In this document: positions 1-9,889 of the stretch, one piece after another
Position numbering within the stretch: the stretch's first letter is position 1
How the letters are laid out: each line of letters starts with the position of its first letter
Assembly (NCBI RefSeq): GCF_000364225.2
Contig: NZ_AQFT02000001.1
Coordinates: 4,545,501-4,609,500 of the forward strand
Direction of reading: 5' to 3'
Length of the DNA: 64,000 nt
Origin: Eubacterium plexicaudatum ASF492
GTDB lineage: Bacteria; Bacillota; Clostridia; Lachnospirales; Lachnospiraceae
The notes under the pieces: generated by a model
Seen by the model: only the letters and a program-made list of their open reading frames with translations
Databases searched by the model: none
What the model was told of the DNA's origin: nothing
Position numbers and translations under genes: made by a program

Positions 1-699
1 TTCTTTTTGTAAAAAAATGCTTTTTTCTTGAGGTATAAGCGTACTCTCTTCCTCATATGTTTTCCAAAACATTGTTAAAATCTTAGATCCGTGTATCATT
101 GACAATCTTTCACAAATAGAATATAGATTATAAGACAAATAACAATATGGAATCAATATTATATCCGGATGTCCATATAATATCTGACGAAAAAAAGCAC
201 TACCACTATAACCACATATAATCCCAAGAATAATCATTTTGGGAATAGTCCCTGTTTCCTTTTCTGTATTTATCCCAATTCTTCCCGTTGAGGTTTTGAA
301 ATATTTTACATCTTCAAATGGATATTCTATTATATTTTCTGTTTTGCAATATTTTTCTATGTGCATTTATCGCTGATTTAAAATAGTATCTACCGTCATC
401 TTTATAGCTGTATCCGTAGTATTGATGAATCAACAACAAACAAATATCATTTTCTTGTATTTCATCCACAATTATCTTCTGTACGGTTCCTTCATCTTCA
501 TATTTTCCCAAAACATCACAATACCGGATTTTTCCGTACAGTTCCTCTTTCTCATCTAGAATATTCATCAGTTTCATGTATAACAATAAATCTCCTGCCA
601 ATATGATGCGCCCCAATAAATACTGTACACCATATTTTAATATATTTAGAAATCCTCCATTCGAAATTTCAGTATAGTCCTGTAATGCAAAAACTGTTG

Positions 700-733
700 G
701 TTTCTTTTAACCCCTAGTTTCTTTTAACCCCTA
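700..733. repeat. Perfect 17-bp tandem duplication
   Basis: Two identical abutting copies of gtttcttttaaccccta occupy 700-716 and 717-733. The extra 17 bases shift the reading frame of the interrupted gene around them and put a TAG in frame after VKRN. With one copy and one added A the protein would read through as YLGVKKKPTVFALQDYTE. The duplication may be real or an assembly artefact. Confidence 0.85.
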
Positions 734-949
734 AATAGCTGCTCATATTCGTATGTCCAAATCCCCACGCACTGTTTTTCGCATCCGCATCTATGAGTAT
801 AAGACGCTCCCATTTTACCTCTGCCTGCATTCTTCCAGTAATCGGCTTTCTAAATATTTTCCTGTTCTCACAATCAATCGTTCCTGAAATAAAGCAGCAA
901 ATATCTATTCCATATCCCAAGAGTATATCATATGCATTTAATGCTGTCT

Positions 950-958
950 CCCCCCCCC
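950..958. repeat. C9/G9 homopolymer inside a coding region
   Basis: Nine consecutive C (G on the coding strand) lie exactly where the Rossmann motif ILGTGG continues into ETALNAYDILL. With eight or eleven G the two halves are in frame; with nine they are not. Long G runs are rare in this AT-rich DNA, and such tracts are the classic substrate for slipped-strand phase variation. Confidence 0.7.
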
Positions 959-1121
959 GTGCCAAGTATAGCAACCTGCTTGTTCTGCAAAGTATGCATA
1001 AGACCTTCCAAATTATCCTCTGCATCGCGAACTGTTCCTGCCAAAATATTCGCTTCGTAAATTTTATCAACACATTCGAACTCTGGAGACACACTATTTC
1101 TTCTCTAGTCCAAACGCCTAT

Positions 1122-2062
1122 CTACCTTTCCATTCTAGTCGGCTGACTCAAAAAATCTTCATAAGCCAATCTTATCCCTTCCTTTAATTCTGTTTTATAC
1201 TTCCATCCCAAAGCTCTCGCTTTACTCACATCAAGCAATTTTCGTGGTGTACCGTTAGGTTTATTGACATCCCATAAAATCTCTCCATTATATCCTACTA
1301 CTTGAGCAACTGTTTCAGCTAAATCCTTTATTGAAAGCTCCTTACCTGTACCTGCATTTACTGTCTCGTTTCCGGTATAATGGTTCATTAAAAATATACA
1401 AAAATCTGCTAAATCATCTACATATAAAAATTCCCGCAGAGCACTTCCGTCTCCCCAACATGTAACAAATGCTGATCCGTTCTCTTTAGCCTCATGAAAT
1501 CTGCGAATCATAGCTGGTAATACATGACTATGAGTAAGATGATAGTTATCATTTGGCCCATATAAATTTGTCGGCATTACAGAAATATAATCCGTTCCAT
1601 ACTGCCGATTCAAATACTCACAATATTTCAAACCACTAATCTTCGCCAACGCATAAGCTTCATTCGTTTTCTCGAGTTCACTCGTTAAAAGACAACTCTC
1701 TGGCATGGGCTGGGGTGCTAGACGTGGATAGATACAAGATGATCCCAAAAATTCTAATTTTTTACAATTATTTTTCCAAGCGGCATGAATTACATTCATT
1801 TCCAAAACCATATTTTCATACATAAAATCTGCTAAAGCTTCAGCATTTGCCGCAATTCCTCCCACTTTTCCAGCTGCTAAAAATACATATCTCGGCTTTT
1901 CCTTTTCAAAAAAATCTTCCACATCGTTTGTCTAGTCAAATCAAGCTCTGCATGCGTACGCAATACTAAATTTGTATATCCTTGCCTTAACAATTCTCTC
2001 ACAATTGCAGATCCTACCATCCCTTTGTGTCCAGCAACAAAAATCTTATCATTTTTATTCAT
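1122..2062 (-). CDS. fcl: GDP-L-fucose synthase (one frameshift)
   Basis: NADPH-dependent 3,5-epimerase/4-reductase that converts GDP-4-keto-6-deoxymannose, the product of the neighbouring gmd, into GDP-L-fucose. The N-terminus has the Rossmann motif VAGHKGMVGSAI. The body has the catalytic Ser region LGSSCIYP, the YALAK pair of Tyr and Lys, the nucleotide-binding MPTNLYGPNDNYH and the C-terminal LGWKYKTEL. At about 313 residues it is the usual length. The gene is split: 2062-~1925 and 1922-1122 are in different frames, and one added base in CAAACGATG restores TDVEDFFEKEKPRYVF. The start has AGGAG about 10 bases upstream. It lies 27 bp from gmd and should be co-transcribed with it. Family identity is certain; whether this copy is active depends on the frameshift. 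Confidence 0.93.
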
Positions 2063-2089
2063 AATTTTAGATCTCCTGAATTTTATACA

Positions 2090-3178
2090 TTACTTCACAA
2101 CACCCTTTTCTAAATATTCCTCTAAATTCACTCTTATCTTTGTCTCCGCTTTTTCCATAGCTATCTTTTTCATATCATATTCAACCATTAATTTTACTAA
2201 CTCTTCAAAGCCTGTTTTTGAAGGATCCCATCCCAATTCAGTCATTGCTTTTGTTGGATCTCCACACAGATTAACAACATCAGTAGGACGATAAAAATCA
2301 GATGAAACCTCTACAAGTATCCTTCCTGAATTTTTATCAATACCCTTTTCTTCAATTCCAACTCCCTGAAATTCTAATTCAATCCCCGCATAATGAAATG
2401 CCAACATACAAAATTCTCGTACAGAATGCTGTCTACCTGTTGCAATTACATAATCCTGAGGCTTATCATTTTGAAGCATCAACCACATACATTCTACATA
2501 ATCGCGAGCATATCCCCAATCACGCAACGCAGAAAGGTTTCCAAGACGCAGTTTGTCCTGTCTTCCCTGAGCGATTCTTGCAGCAGCAAGTGTAATTTTT
2601 CTTGTAACAAATGTCTCTCCACGCCGTTCTGATTCATGATTGAATAAAATTCCTGAACAACAAAACATGTGATAGGCTTCTCTATATTCTTTTACAATCC
2701 AAAATCCATATTGCTTTGCAACGGCATAAGGGCTGTAAGGATGAAACGGCGTCGTTTCAGTCTGTGGAACCTCTTCCACTTTTCCATATAATTCCGAAGT
2801 AGAAGCTTGATAAATACGGCATGTCTTTACTTGTCCCGTAAGTCTTACCGCTTCCAATATCCTAAGGACTCCAACCGCATCTACATCCGCGGTAAATTCC
2901 GGAACATCAAAGCTAACCTGAACATGAGACTGTGCTGCCAGATTATATATTTCATCGGGTCTTATTTTTCCAATAATATTTAACAAACTCATTGAATCAC
3001 CCAAATCACCATAGTGCAAATGAAAATGTGGATGACCCTCTATATGTGCTATTCTTTCTCTATAATCTACAGAGGAACGTCGAATCATGCCATGCACATC
3101 ATATCCTTTATCCAGTAAAAATTCGGATAAATAAGAGCCATCCTGTCCGGAAATCCCAGTAATTAATGCCTTTTTCAA
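2090..3178 (-). CDS. gmd: GDP-mannose 4,6-dehydratase
   Basis: Makes GDP-4-keto-6-deoxy-D-mannose from GDP-mannose, the first step to GDP-fucose. It is an extended SDR protein of 362 residues, with TGISGQDGSYLSEFLL at the N-terminus, the active-site STSELYGKVEEVPQ, the YAVAK pair (Tyr-Lys), and the family motifs RRGETFVTRKIT and LRDWGYARDYVE. I choose the TTG at 3178 (protein starting MKKALITG) because a perfect AGGAGG sits 6-7 bases upstream; an upstream in-frame extension to 3214 lacks such a site. The gene is intact, unlike most neighbours. Downstream fcl and the fucosyltransferase gene near 14 kb complete a fucosylation set. Confidence 0.95.
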   Translation of the reverse strand: MKKALITGISGQDGSYLSEFLLDKGYDVHGMIRRSSVDYRERIAHIEGHPHFHLHYGDLGDSMSLLNIIGKIRPDEIYNLAAQSHVQVSFDVPEFTADVDAVGVLRILEAVRLTGQVKTCRIYQASTSELYGKVEEVPQTETTPFHPYSPYAVAKQYGFWIVKEYREAYHMFCCSGILFNHESERRGETFVTRKITLAAARIAQGRQDKLRLGNLSALRDWGYARDYVECMWLMLQNDKPQDYVIATGRQHSVREFCMLAFHYAGIELEFQGVGIEEKGIDKNSGRILVEVSSDFYRPTDVVNLCGDPTKAMTELGWDPSKTGFEELVKLMVEYDMKKIAMEKAETKIRVNLEEYLEKGVVK

Positions 3179-3334
3179 TACAAACCTCCTGTCTGCAATT
3201 CCTGCCCTGCTCAAAATTTATATTCACTGTCCAATTTTCTTATATTCAATACAATATATTTCTTTTAAAATTCATACTTGAACTATAGTTTCTTCAATAT
3301 TCTTTTCAGTTCTAAAAACACCTACAAAATCAAA

Positions 3335-3991
3335 TTATATACAATATTCTCGTACCTCTTTTAAAATTTCTCCATACGATCTTTTTTTACCAAACAATAC
3401 AGTTGTCCCTAACACAAAACCCTTTACTCCTCTAGGTGCATAAGTTTTTATTTTATCATCAGAACATGCTCCATCCCAGTATACTTCAATATTCCGTTCT
3501 TTTCTTATTCGAAGAAATTTATTTAATTTTTGACCTATATATGGTAAAAATACCTGTCCGGCATTTCCAGGATTTACACTCATAACTAAAACTCTTTGTG
3601 CCAGAAATAATAACTCATTAACTGTCTCAAAAGAAGTACCTGGATTAACAGCAATACCCGGAATAATTCCGGCGTTAATTATTGCTTGTAATGTTGTTGC
3701 CGGATGATAATCAGCTTCCGGATGCACATAGATAACATCTACTCCACACTCAATAAAAACTTTTAAATAGCTTAATGGTCTTTTTATCATCAAATGAACT
3801 TCTACCGGTTTTTTTGTCAGTCTTCGTATGCATTTTAAATCTTGTATTCCCATACAAAAATTAGGCACAAATTGTCCATCCATAATATCAATATGGAAAG
3901 AATCAATCCCTCCTTCTTCTAACAACATTATTTCTTTTTCCAAATTTGCATAATTTGCACACATCATAGATGCCGATAATTCTGTCTGCAT
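3335..3991 (-). CDS. Ribulose-phosphate 3-epimerase family protein
   Basis: TIM-barrel pentulose-phosphate 3-epimerase of 218 residues, the normal family length, intact. Metal and catalytic positions are visible: FHIDIMDGQFVPN (His, Asp), VHLMIKRP (His), SVNPGNAGQVF for the phosphate loop, and YWDGACSD where the family usually has D-G-G. It could interconvert ribulose-5-P and xylulose-5-P, or act on another ketose phosphate. Together with the split transketolase at 45-51 kb it may feed pentose or heptulose phosphates to sugar nucleotide synthesis; that link is inference. The GGAGG upstream is somewhat far (12 bases) from the ATG. The exact substrate cannot be read from the sequence, because allulose-6-P epimerases share these motifs. 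Confidence 0.85.
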   Translation of the reverse strand: MQTELSASMMCANYANLEKEIMLLEEGGIDSFHIDIMDGQFVPNFCMGIQDLKCIRRLTKKPVEVHLMIKRPLSYLKVFIECGVDVIYVHPEADYHPATTLQAIINAGIIPGIAVNPGTSFETVNELLFLAQRVLVMSVNPGNAGQVFLPYIGQKLNKFLRIRKERNIEVYWDGACSDDKIKTYAPRGVKGFVLGTTVLFGKKRSYGEILKEVREYCI

Positions 3992-4113
3992 AATTTAACT
4001 CATCCTCCGTGAATGTACTGCTGCTCTCCACACAGCCAAATTTATTATATCTTAACATACATCGGCCTCAATGCGCTATTATATTTTGCCGACTATTCAT
4101 TGATAAAAGTTTT

Positions 4114-5260
4114 TCATAAATTTAATTCTTTAGTTTGTTGAATTCTATGGCACAAACTCTCATACTTTGACCTAGTCCGCTGAGTTGCCAATTTTGCACG
4201 CTCATCTAACCAACCACCATTAAAATGATGGATTGCATAAGTATCATCTGTTAATTCCATTTTTCCCGACATATAATCATATGGATGAAAATAATCGTAT
4301 GTATATATATTCATTCCAAGAATAGTCTGGTTTTGGCCATTTAAAACATAGCCACAATCCATCGCAACCCTCGTATCTAAAAAACCACTCGAAAGAATAT
4401 CCGCACTTCCTTCTTCATTTATAAATCTTCTCTGCTTCCACGCCTGTAAAAATCTTTTTAAAGCAGGATGTTTTGGTATTGCTCCACTACAACCACCAAA
4501 ATTAAGAACCTGCCATTTCTCAACACTACAAAATGCCTCCTGATACAGCATATCATCAAGATTCCTGATTACTTCAACATCAGTGTCCATGTAAATTCCT
4601 CCGTGATGGTACAAAATATCTATCCTTGCATAATCAGGAACATAACCATATTTTCATACTGATATGCCTGGTCCATATAAACACTTTTTTTACATCATAA
4701 TTTGATTCATCCCATTTAATTATCTCATAATCAGGACAATATTTACGCCAGCTTTCAACACACATTTGTAAATTTTTTGGAAGCGTACCACCGCCAAGCC
4801 ACATATAATGAATTTTTTTTGGAATTACAGGTTTTTTACTTGTCTGCAAAACTCCTTTTCCACCATAATTATGAAAATTTGTGATACACATCATAGGCAT
4901 TATATAACATATCATTGTCTTTGTGCAATCCATCTGCTCCAATTGTTCCAATGCTTCTGCATATCTACTAATATTGACAAAAACGGCTATATTAGCAACC
5001 AGTTTATCTAAAATATCTGGGGAATAAATCTTAACTTTATTCTCTCCTAAGTCAATAGTTTTTCCCCATTTTAATGAATCATTATCTATACAACATTCTA
5101 CTTTATTAATAAGACCCAAATTATTCAAAATTGCAGGTGTTATACTTGATCCAATTACGCCTACGCCAAACAGAACTATCTTTCTACTATGCATTTTTAT
5201 ATCAGACGCCATTTCTTCAAAAGAGCCGCCCCCCAATTGCACGAATATCCCCCTAAACAT
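4114..5260 (-). CDS. Rossmann-like domain plus GT32-type glycosyltransferase (two frameshifts)
   Basis: The N-terminal part (residues ~25-125) is the small Rossmann-like domain repeated through this locus (KIVLFGVGVIGSSI, then CCIDNDSLKWG). It is followed by a GT32/OCH1-like domain: IPKKIHYMWLGG, SWRKYCPDYEIIKWDE, and the DXD motif in GGIYMDTDVE. GT32 enzymes transfer a hexose from a nucleotide sugar to a glycan or lipid-linked acceptor at the cytoplasmic face. The gene is read in three pieces. A run of seven A (4685-4691) and one of four A (4651-4654) each need one more base to join VKK-SVYMDQAYQYEKYGYVP-DYARIDILYHHGG. A GTG at 5242 with AGGGGG upstream may be the true start. It abuts the Stealth gene, 2 bp away. 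Confidence 0.78.
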
Positions 5261-5262
5261 AT

Positions 5263-6304
5263 TTATTTTTCAAATGATGATTTATTTTGATACACCTTTC
5301 CCAAAGCCCCATTTATCTCTTTCTTTATCACTTCAAATTCTTCTGTAGAACAATTTTCATTTAAACTAACCATTTGATATGATTGTTGCTCAATTATTCT
5401 TGCAATATCTTTATAATTATCAATATTCACCACAAAAGATTTTCCTAATGTTTTTCTCGGATAAAAATCTCCCTCACATATTTGCCAATAACGAATTAAA
5501 AATTGTGTAATATCAGTATAACTTCGAAAACGTTTTTCACACGTTTTCGACAATGCTTCGTTCTCTTTTACCCAAAGCTTTCTTAATGTTTCTTTTTTCA
5601 TCGCACTTGCCATATGTGGATCTCTAAATCCAGCAAAATCGTACCAATAATGCATCATTATATTTCTCTGTAACAATTTACCATAACCCGGATAAAACCA
5701 CTTCCAAAATGTTTCTTTTGTACTTCTCTTTTCTTAAAATTCCTATTTATTGCGAGTAAATTATTTACTTGCGTATACTTAGCATTTGCTGTTACATCTC
5801 CAATATAAGTTGGAACAACATGTCCTTCTATTGCTTCATCACATACCTTATTATGTTTAAAATAATATGACTCTTCAATATGCTGCAGTGGAAAAAGTCA
5901 TCATTAAAAAGAATAAAATTTTCTGATAAATCTGGTATTCTATGTACATTTAATTCAATTGTACGACTCTTAAATGCCGGAAGGTACTTCTGTGGAATAT
6001 ATTCTTCATGTCTAACAATGCGCAATTTAGGATGATCTATATTTAGAAATGAAGGAATATGACCACACGTTAACAAAAAGATTTTATGAAACCATGGCAA
6101 ATTCTTCTCCACCGCCCTAAACCAATATTCCAAGTTATCCCAGCTTTCGTACCTGACATTAGTATTTGCTTTATAATCTACAGAAGATTTTGCTCGCCAT
6201 TGTTCCTTTCGTTCCATCCATTCAGGATCGCTCCCATCTACCCATGGAAGCACAATATCTACTTTATCATTTTTTACTTTGTCTAACTTCCGTGCCTTTA
6301 GCAT
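5263..6304 (-). CDS. Stealth family capsular polysaccharide phosphotransferase (two frameshifts)
   Basis: Stealth proteins transfer a sugar-1-phosphate from a nucleotide sugar to build phosphodiester-linked glycans. All four conserved regions are visible: CR1 DIVLPWVDGSDPEW near the N-terminus, CR2 RYESWDNLEYWFRAVEKN through NFILFNDDFF, CR3 around FWKWFYPGYGK, and CR4 FRDPHMASAMKKET. Together about 345 residues. Two frame breaks, at an A5 run (5892-5896) and near 5735, are each fixed by one extra base, giving NDDFFPLQHIEES and NRNFKEKRSTKETFW. The start ATG (6304) overlaps the end of the upstream gene. This implies phosphate bridges in the product glycan if the gene is functional. Confidence 0.85.
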
Positions 6305-6762
6305 GTCATCACAAGCTCCTCTAACAAATATACATCACAATCCATACAACGCCTTATTTTTTCTTTCAATACATTTTGATCATTCACGGTAGTAATTATA
6401 ACAACATCTACTTCCGGCAAATGATCTGAAAAAGGATAGACAGCAATATCCTTATAAAAAATTTCTTCTGCTCTTTGATCTATAATATATGTAACATTTA
6501 TTTCTTTACCCTTTAATTCATTTATTAAACTAACACCAAGCTTTCCTAATCCATAGATCGCAACACTATTATATTTTTTTTCAGCTATAAACGCAGCAAC
6601 ACTTTCCCCCTTATGTATCTTCTCTAACCACATTTTATAAATGGAAAGTCGACTCTGAACATCAGATTGAAATAAGATTCTTTTTTGATTTTGAATATAA
6701 CTTCCCAATATATAACCTATGCACATAGACATTACGCCAGTCAGAACTATCTTTTTCTGCAT
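6298..6762 (-). CDS. Membrane-anchored stand-alone Rossmann-like domain protein
   Basis: 154 residues, intact. An N-terminal hydrophobic segment (residues ~4-22, IVLTGVMSMCIGYILGSYI) is followed by a basic and helical linker. A single small Rossmann-like domain follows (SVAIYGLGKLGVSLINEL, then VTYIIDQRAEE and VDVVIITTV). No catalytic domain is attached. It resembles the interrupted protein at 11.8-12.3 kb in layout: hydrophobic N-terminus, WLEKIHKGES-like linker, IAIYG domain. A perfect GGAGGAG precedes the ATG. The fold suggests nucleotide or sugar-nucleotide binding, or a docking role at the membrane; neither is proven. It sits between Stealth and a GT2 enzyme. Confidence 0.6.
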   Translation of the reverse strand: MQKKIVLTGVMSMCIGYILGSYIQNQKRILFQSDVQSRLSIYKMWLEKIHKGESVAAFIAEKKYNSVAIYGLGKLGVSLINELKGKEINVTYIIDQRAEEIFYKDIAVYPFSDHLPEVDVVIITTVNDQNVLKEKIRRCMDCDVYLLEELVMTC

Positions 6763-7609
6763 AATCTTCTCCTCCCTGTTTTAAAAGAAACAATATTTCT
6801 CAACAGGTAATACGGCAACAATTTCACAAATAGCCAATGCCAGGAACTCTTTCTGTTCTGTCTATTACGCTCTTCATCATAGTCATTAAACAAAATTTTT
6901 GCAGATTGATTTTCATTGTGAAATATAATTGCATCATCAGCAAACCCCGTGCATAATCCTACCTTATCTATCATCAATGTTAAAATATGTTCTTCACAAT
7001 ATAAAAAAGTATATGGATATAATCCATCATATTTACTAAAAAAGCTGGGGTTAAAAGAAACGCACATCCATTAACTCGTTTTATTTTTTTGCCATCTTTA
7101 AGCTTATTAAGTAATTTTAATACAACCGGACTATGCACATAGAACCCTATACACGTAAACAAGATATCTTTAACCGAATATGCAGCATTTGTGAGAAGTT
7201 TTCCTGTTCCATCGGGCAGCAAAATTCTGGAACTAATTACCGCAGTATTGCTAGTTTCTACCTTTAAAAGTTTATCCAAAAACTGCTCTTCCATAATTAC
7301 TATATCACTATTTAATAACATCACATATTCAGCTTTCAACACCATTTTTGCATATCGAATGCCTATATTATTCCCTTTTGCAAAACCATAATTACGATGT
7401 GTGCGCAAAACAGTAACTTCCTTATTTCCAATAAATTTTCCGGATAATATCTGAAATGAATCATTACTTGATCCATTATCCACAATAACAATATGTTTGA
7501 CCTGCATTTGTTTTTTTAAAATGCTTGCAACGCATTTTTCAGTCTCCCAGTACGCAAGATAATTCAATATAACTGCAACAACATTCTTACTCAAAATCTT
7601 ATACTCCAT
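6747..7609 (-). CDS. GT2 family glycosyltransferase, rhamnosyltransferase-like (one frameshift)
   Basis: GT-A fold transferase of about 287 residues. N-terminal motifs are VVAVILNYLAYWETEKCV, VDNGSSNDS, and HRNYGFAKGNNIGIRYA; the metal site is MLLNSDIVI, followed by RVNGCAFLLTPAFF. This arrangement is typical of the WbbL/rhamnosyltransferase-like branch of GT2. A run of six T on the coding strand (7038-7043) breaks the frame; seven would join LTPAFF to SKYDGLYPYTFLYCEE. The stretch 7609-6980 encodes the donor-binding part and 7067-6747 the C-terminal part. I prefer ATG 7609 over the GTG two codons earlier. It overlaps the next gene slightly. Confidence 0.82.
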
Positions 7610-7618
7610 TTCCACTTG

Positions 7619-8574
7619 CTATACAGTATATATACCATTAATTTTTATAAATAATATGTGACCATCTATTCCTTCCTTTTGAAGCTGTTTTTCTATTTCA
7701 ACCGCATATTCTTCCCTTGCACTTACAATACAGTGATACTTGTCAGCGTTTTTTAAATACTCTTCAAATGAAATAACCTGTTTATTACAGTATAATTCGC
7801 CTATCTTTTTAGCGTTATTATCAACAAAAAAGGCTACTTTATCCCCTAAAATATCAACCACATTTTTCCTATCTCACCCGCTCCAAATAAAACAATCGGT
7901 CTGTCATCCTTTCCATATTTACATACTTTGTCCAAGGCATCTTGTAGGGTCCTATACGTAACTTTTACACTACCATCCCTCTGAATTCTCCGTTCATATA
8001 TAAAGGGCTGCGGTATTTGTAAATATGCTTCTGGTTCCTTTTGTGCCACAAGATAAGCATCATTTGCTACATGATCCCACTCCTCTGATACGCCAATATC
8101 CGGAATACCAGCTACCGAAACATGCAGCACTTTTAGTCCTGCCCATTTCGCTAACGCAGCCAACCCATCAGAAAAATAACGATAACAATCCGTAGGGTAC
8201 TTATGCTCACCCATGCTATTAGGCGCAGTTATAATACAAAATCCTGATGGTCGAAGTACTCTTGCAATCTCCTTAATGGTTAGCCATGGAAACTCTATAT
8301 GTTCAAATGCCTGCCCAGAAATAACTAAATCATATGATCGATCTTTTATTTCATCCCAACCATATGGATCTTTTGGAACAATGCTAACATTTGGTCCCTC
8401 ACAAACATCTAAACCTGTATAAACATACTTGGAAGTATTAAATATTTCTCTATAAGAACCATTTACATCATAACTTCCAACATCTAATACTTTCACATTC
8501 TCTTGATTATTTAACAAGTATGTTTCATAGTAATGAACTAAGTAATCCATTCTTTTATATGTACTTTTATGCAT
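7619..8574 (-). CDS. SAM-dependent methyltransferase with C-terminal Rossmann-like domain (one frameshift)
   Basis: Residues ~1-210 form a class I methyltransferase: VLDVGSYDVNGSYREIF (motif I), YDLVISGQAFEHIEFPW and VLRPSGFCIITAPN. The C-terminal ~100 residues are the recurring small Rossmann-like domain (PIVLFGAGEIGKN, AFFVDNNAKKIGE, HCIVSAREEY). Here it is at the C-terminus rather than the usual N-terminus, showing that the module moves. The two parts are out of frame at an A5 run (7863-7867); one more A gives GEIGKNVVDILGDK. GGAGG precedes ATG 8574. It probably O-methylates a glycan or nucleotide sugar; the target is unknown. Confidence 0.75.
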
Positions 8575-8600
8575 TTTAATCCTCCATTTGAAAATATCCC

Positions 8601-9847
8601 TTATTCGATCCTGTAAATAATTTGCTCTTCATATATACGACTATCTGTATCCGGAAGCTTATAGTTTCTGACTATATCAGTATTATTAATACGATGTACG
8701 TACTTATAAGGTATACTGCAACGTTCTTCCACACCTCTTAGATACCATTCATATTCGTTATCTACTTGCCCAATATCTATAGCCTGATATCCGCAGCAAG
8801 CAAGATCATAAGCTAATACAGTTGCTGTTGGCCCTAATACGATTAAGAATAATTTCTTGTTATCCTGTTTTTTTGCTGCTTGTAATATCTCATCGTACTT
8901 GTCAAATGCCTGTTCCGTTGGTGCAAGTATCCTTTTTACAGATGCAGCCTGCTCTAGTAAATCGTTACCTACTCCCATTCGTGTAAATTCTCCTTCAATC
9001 AAAATAACATCCCGATTAGCCCAAATCTTTTTAATTTGCTCAAATCTTCTTCTGGCATTTTGTTTATCTTTATACATTAGATATGGTCTTGACAAAAAAG
9101 CATCGTAATACTCCCTTTCCATATCCAAAAGCTCCATGTGCTCCTGCCTAACACGTTCTGTCATATATTTCCTTATATCATTTGCAGTACTTTCTGTATA
9201 CTTTTCCAAAGAACCATAATTATTAGCTATCGCGATGATAATATTATTATGATTTGATTGTAAGGCCTCTTTTAACCGTAATGCTAATTTATCATTAACC
9301 ATCTGAAATCGTGGTCGTGCTCTTTTTTTAATAATTCAAATTCTCCGTCTCCAAAACGAACAAGTGACGTACCTTCCTTACAGATCTTATCAATTGCCAT
9401 ATCTGGAGGCAATATCTTTGGAAAATGAATTTCTCCTTTCCGTATTGCATCTGCTGCCTCATATTTTAAATTACCAATATAATAATGCACTGACTGCATA
9501 TAATTATACACCAGTGCTTCTATACGCCAAGAATGTGCGTTTAAAATATCCCAATATAAAGGATTCACTGCATCTTCCATTTTAAAAAAACGAATAATTT
9601 TTCTTTCATCAACCCCTTCTTCAATTAATTGCTCTTCTATCCGTTCATATCTCATTACAGATATAACAATCAGATCATAATCATCCAGCATGTTTTTTAT
9701 ACCTACTACAGGAAGCCCATCTACACCATCTGTATACTTTTCCGCAGCATTATCAACATACCCTAATATAACTACATTTTCATCTCTCAAACACCTTCGC
9801 AATGCTTGTTTTCCTTTTCCTACTCCAAAAATATATATATTTCTCAT
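8601..9847 (-). CDS. Rossmann-like domain plus GT-D fold (DUF1792) glycosyltransferase (one frameshift)
   Basis: The N-terminal Rossmann-like domain (MRNIYIFGVGKGKQALR, YVDNAAEKYTDGVDG, YDLIVISVM) is followed by a GT-D type catalytic domain with the family signature SLVRFGDGEFELL, whose DXE motif binds the metal. Later come RPYLMYKDK, ILIEGEFTRMGVGNDLL and YDLACCGYQAIDIGQVD. GT-D enzymes were first described for serine-rich glycoprotein glycosylation in streptococci. An A7 run (9323-9329) should be A8 to read LLKKRARPRFQMVNDKLALRL. I start at ATG 9847, which has a GGGGG stretch 7 bases upstream, rather than at 9883. About 414 residues. Confidence 0.8.
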
Positions 9848-9889
9848 GCTGATTCCCCCACCATATATATTGCTCCCTTTCAATGATCC

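Larger units (their letters stand above)
1..1092 (-). pseudogene. Interrupted multi-domain protein (Rossmann-like domain plus sulfotransferase-like segment), runs off the left edge
   Basis: Reading leftward from the end of fcl, one protein can be followed only by changing frame. The stretch 1092-959 ends in QVAILGTG, 958-714 continues ETALNAYDILL and a Rossmann-like fold, about 700-317 continues DYTEISNGGFL and a second alpha/beta domain, and 366-1 carries GYSGSAFFRQILYGHPDI, which recalls the P-loop of sulfotransferase-like proteins. The breaks are a G9 run (C9 on the plus strand at 950-958), a perfect 17-bp tandem duplication (700-733) and a frame change near 350. No good start codon or ribosome site is visible; GTG at 1092 is the first possible start in frame. 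An overlapping ATG at 366 without a clear ribosome site could instead begin a separate gene. The function is uncertain and the sulfotransferase reading rests on one motif. Confidence 0.5.

Noticed and set aside
793..1146. Open plus-strand frame opposite the interrupted left-edge gene
   Set aside because: It runs antisense to the recognisable Rossmann-like segments, has no ribosome site, and its sequence matches no family; a shadow of the minus-strand gene.
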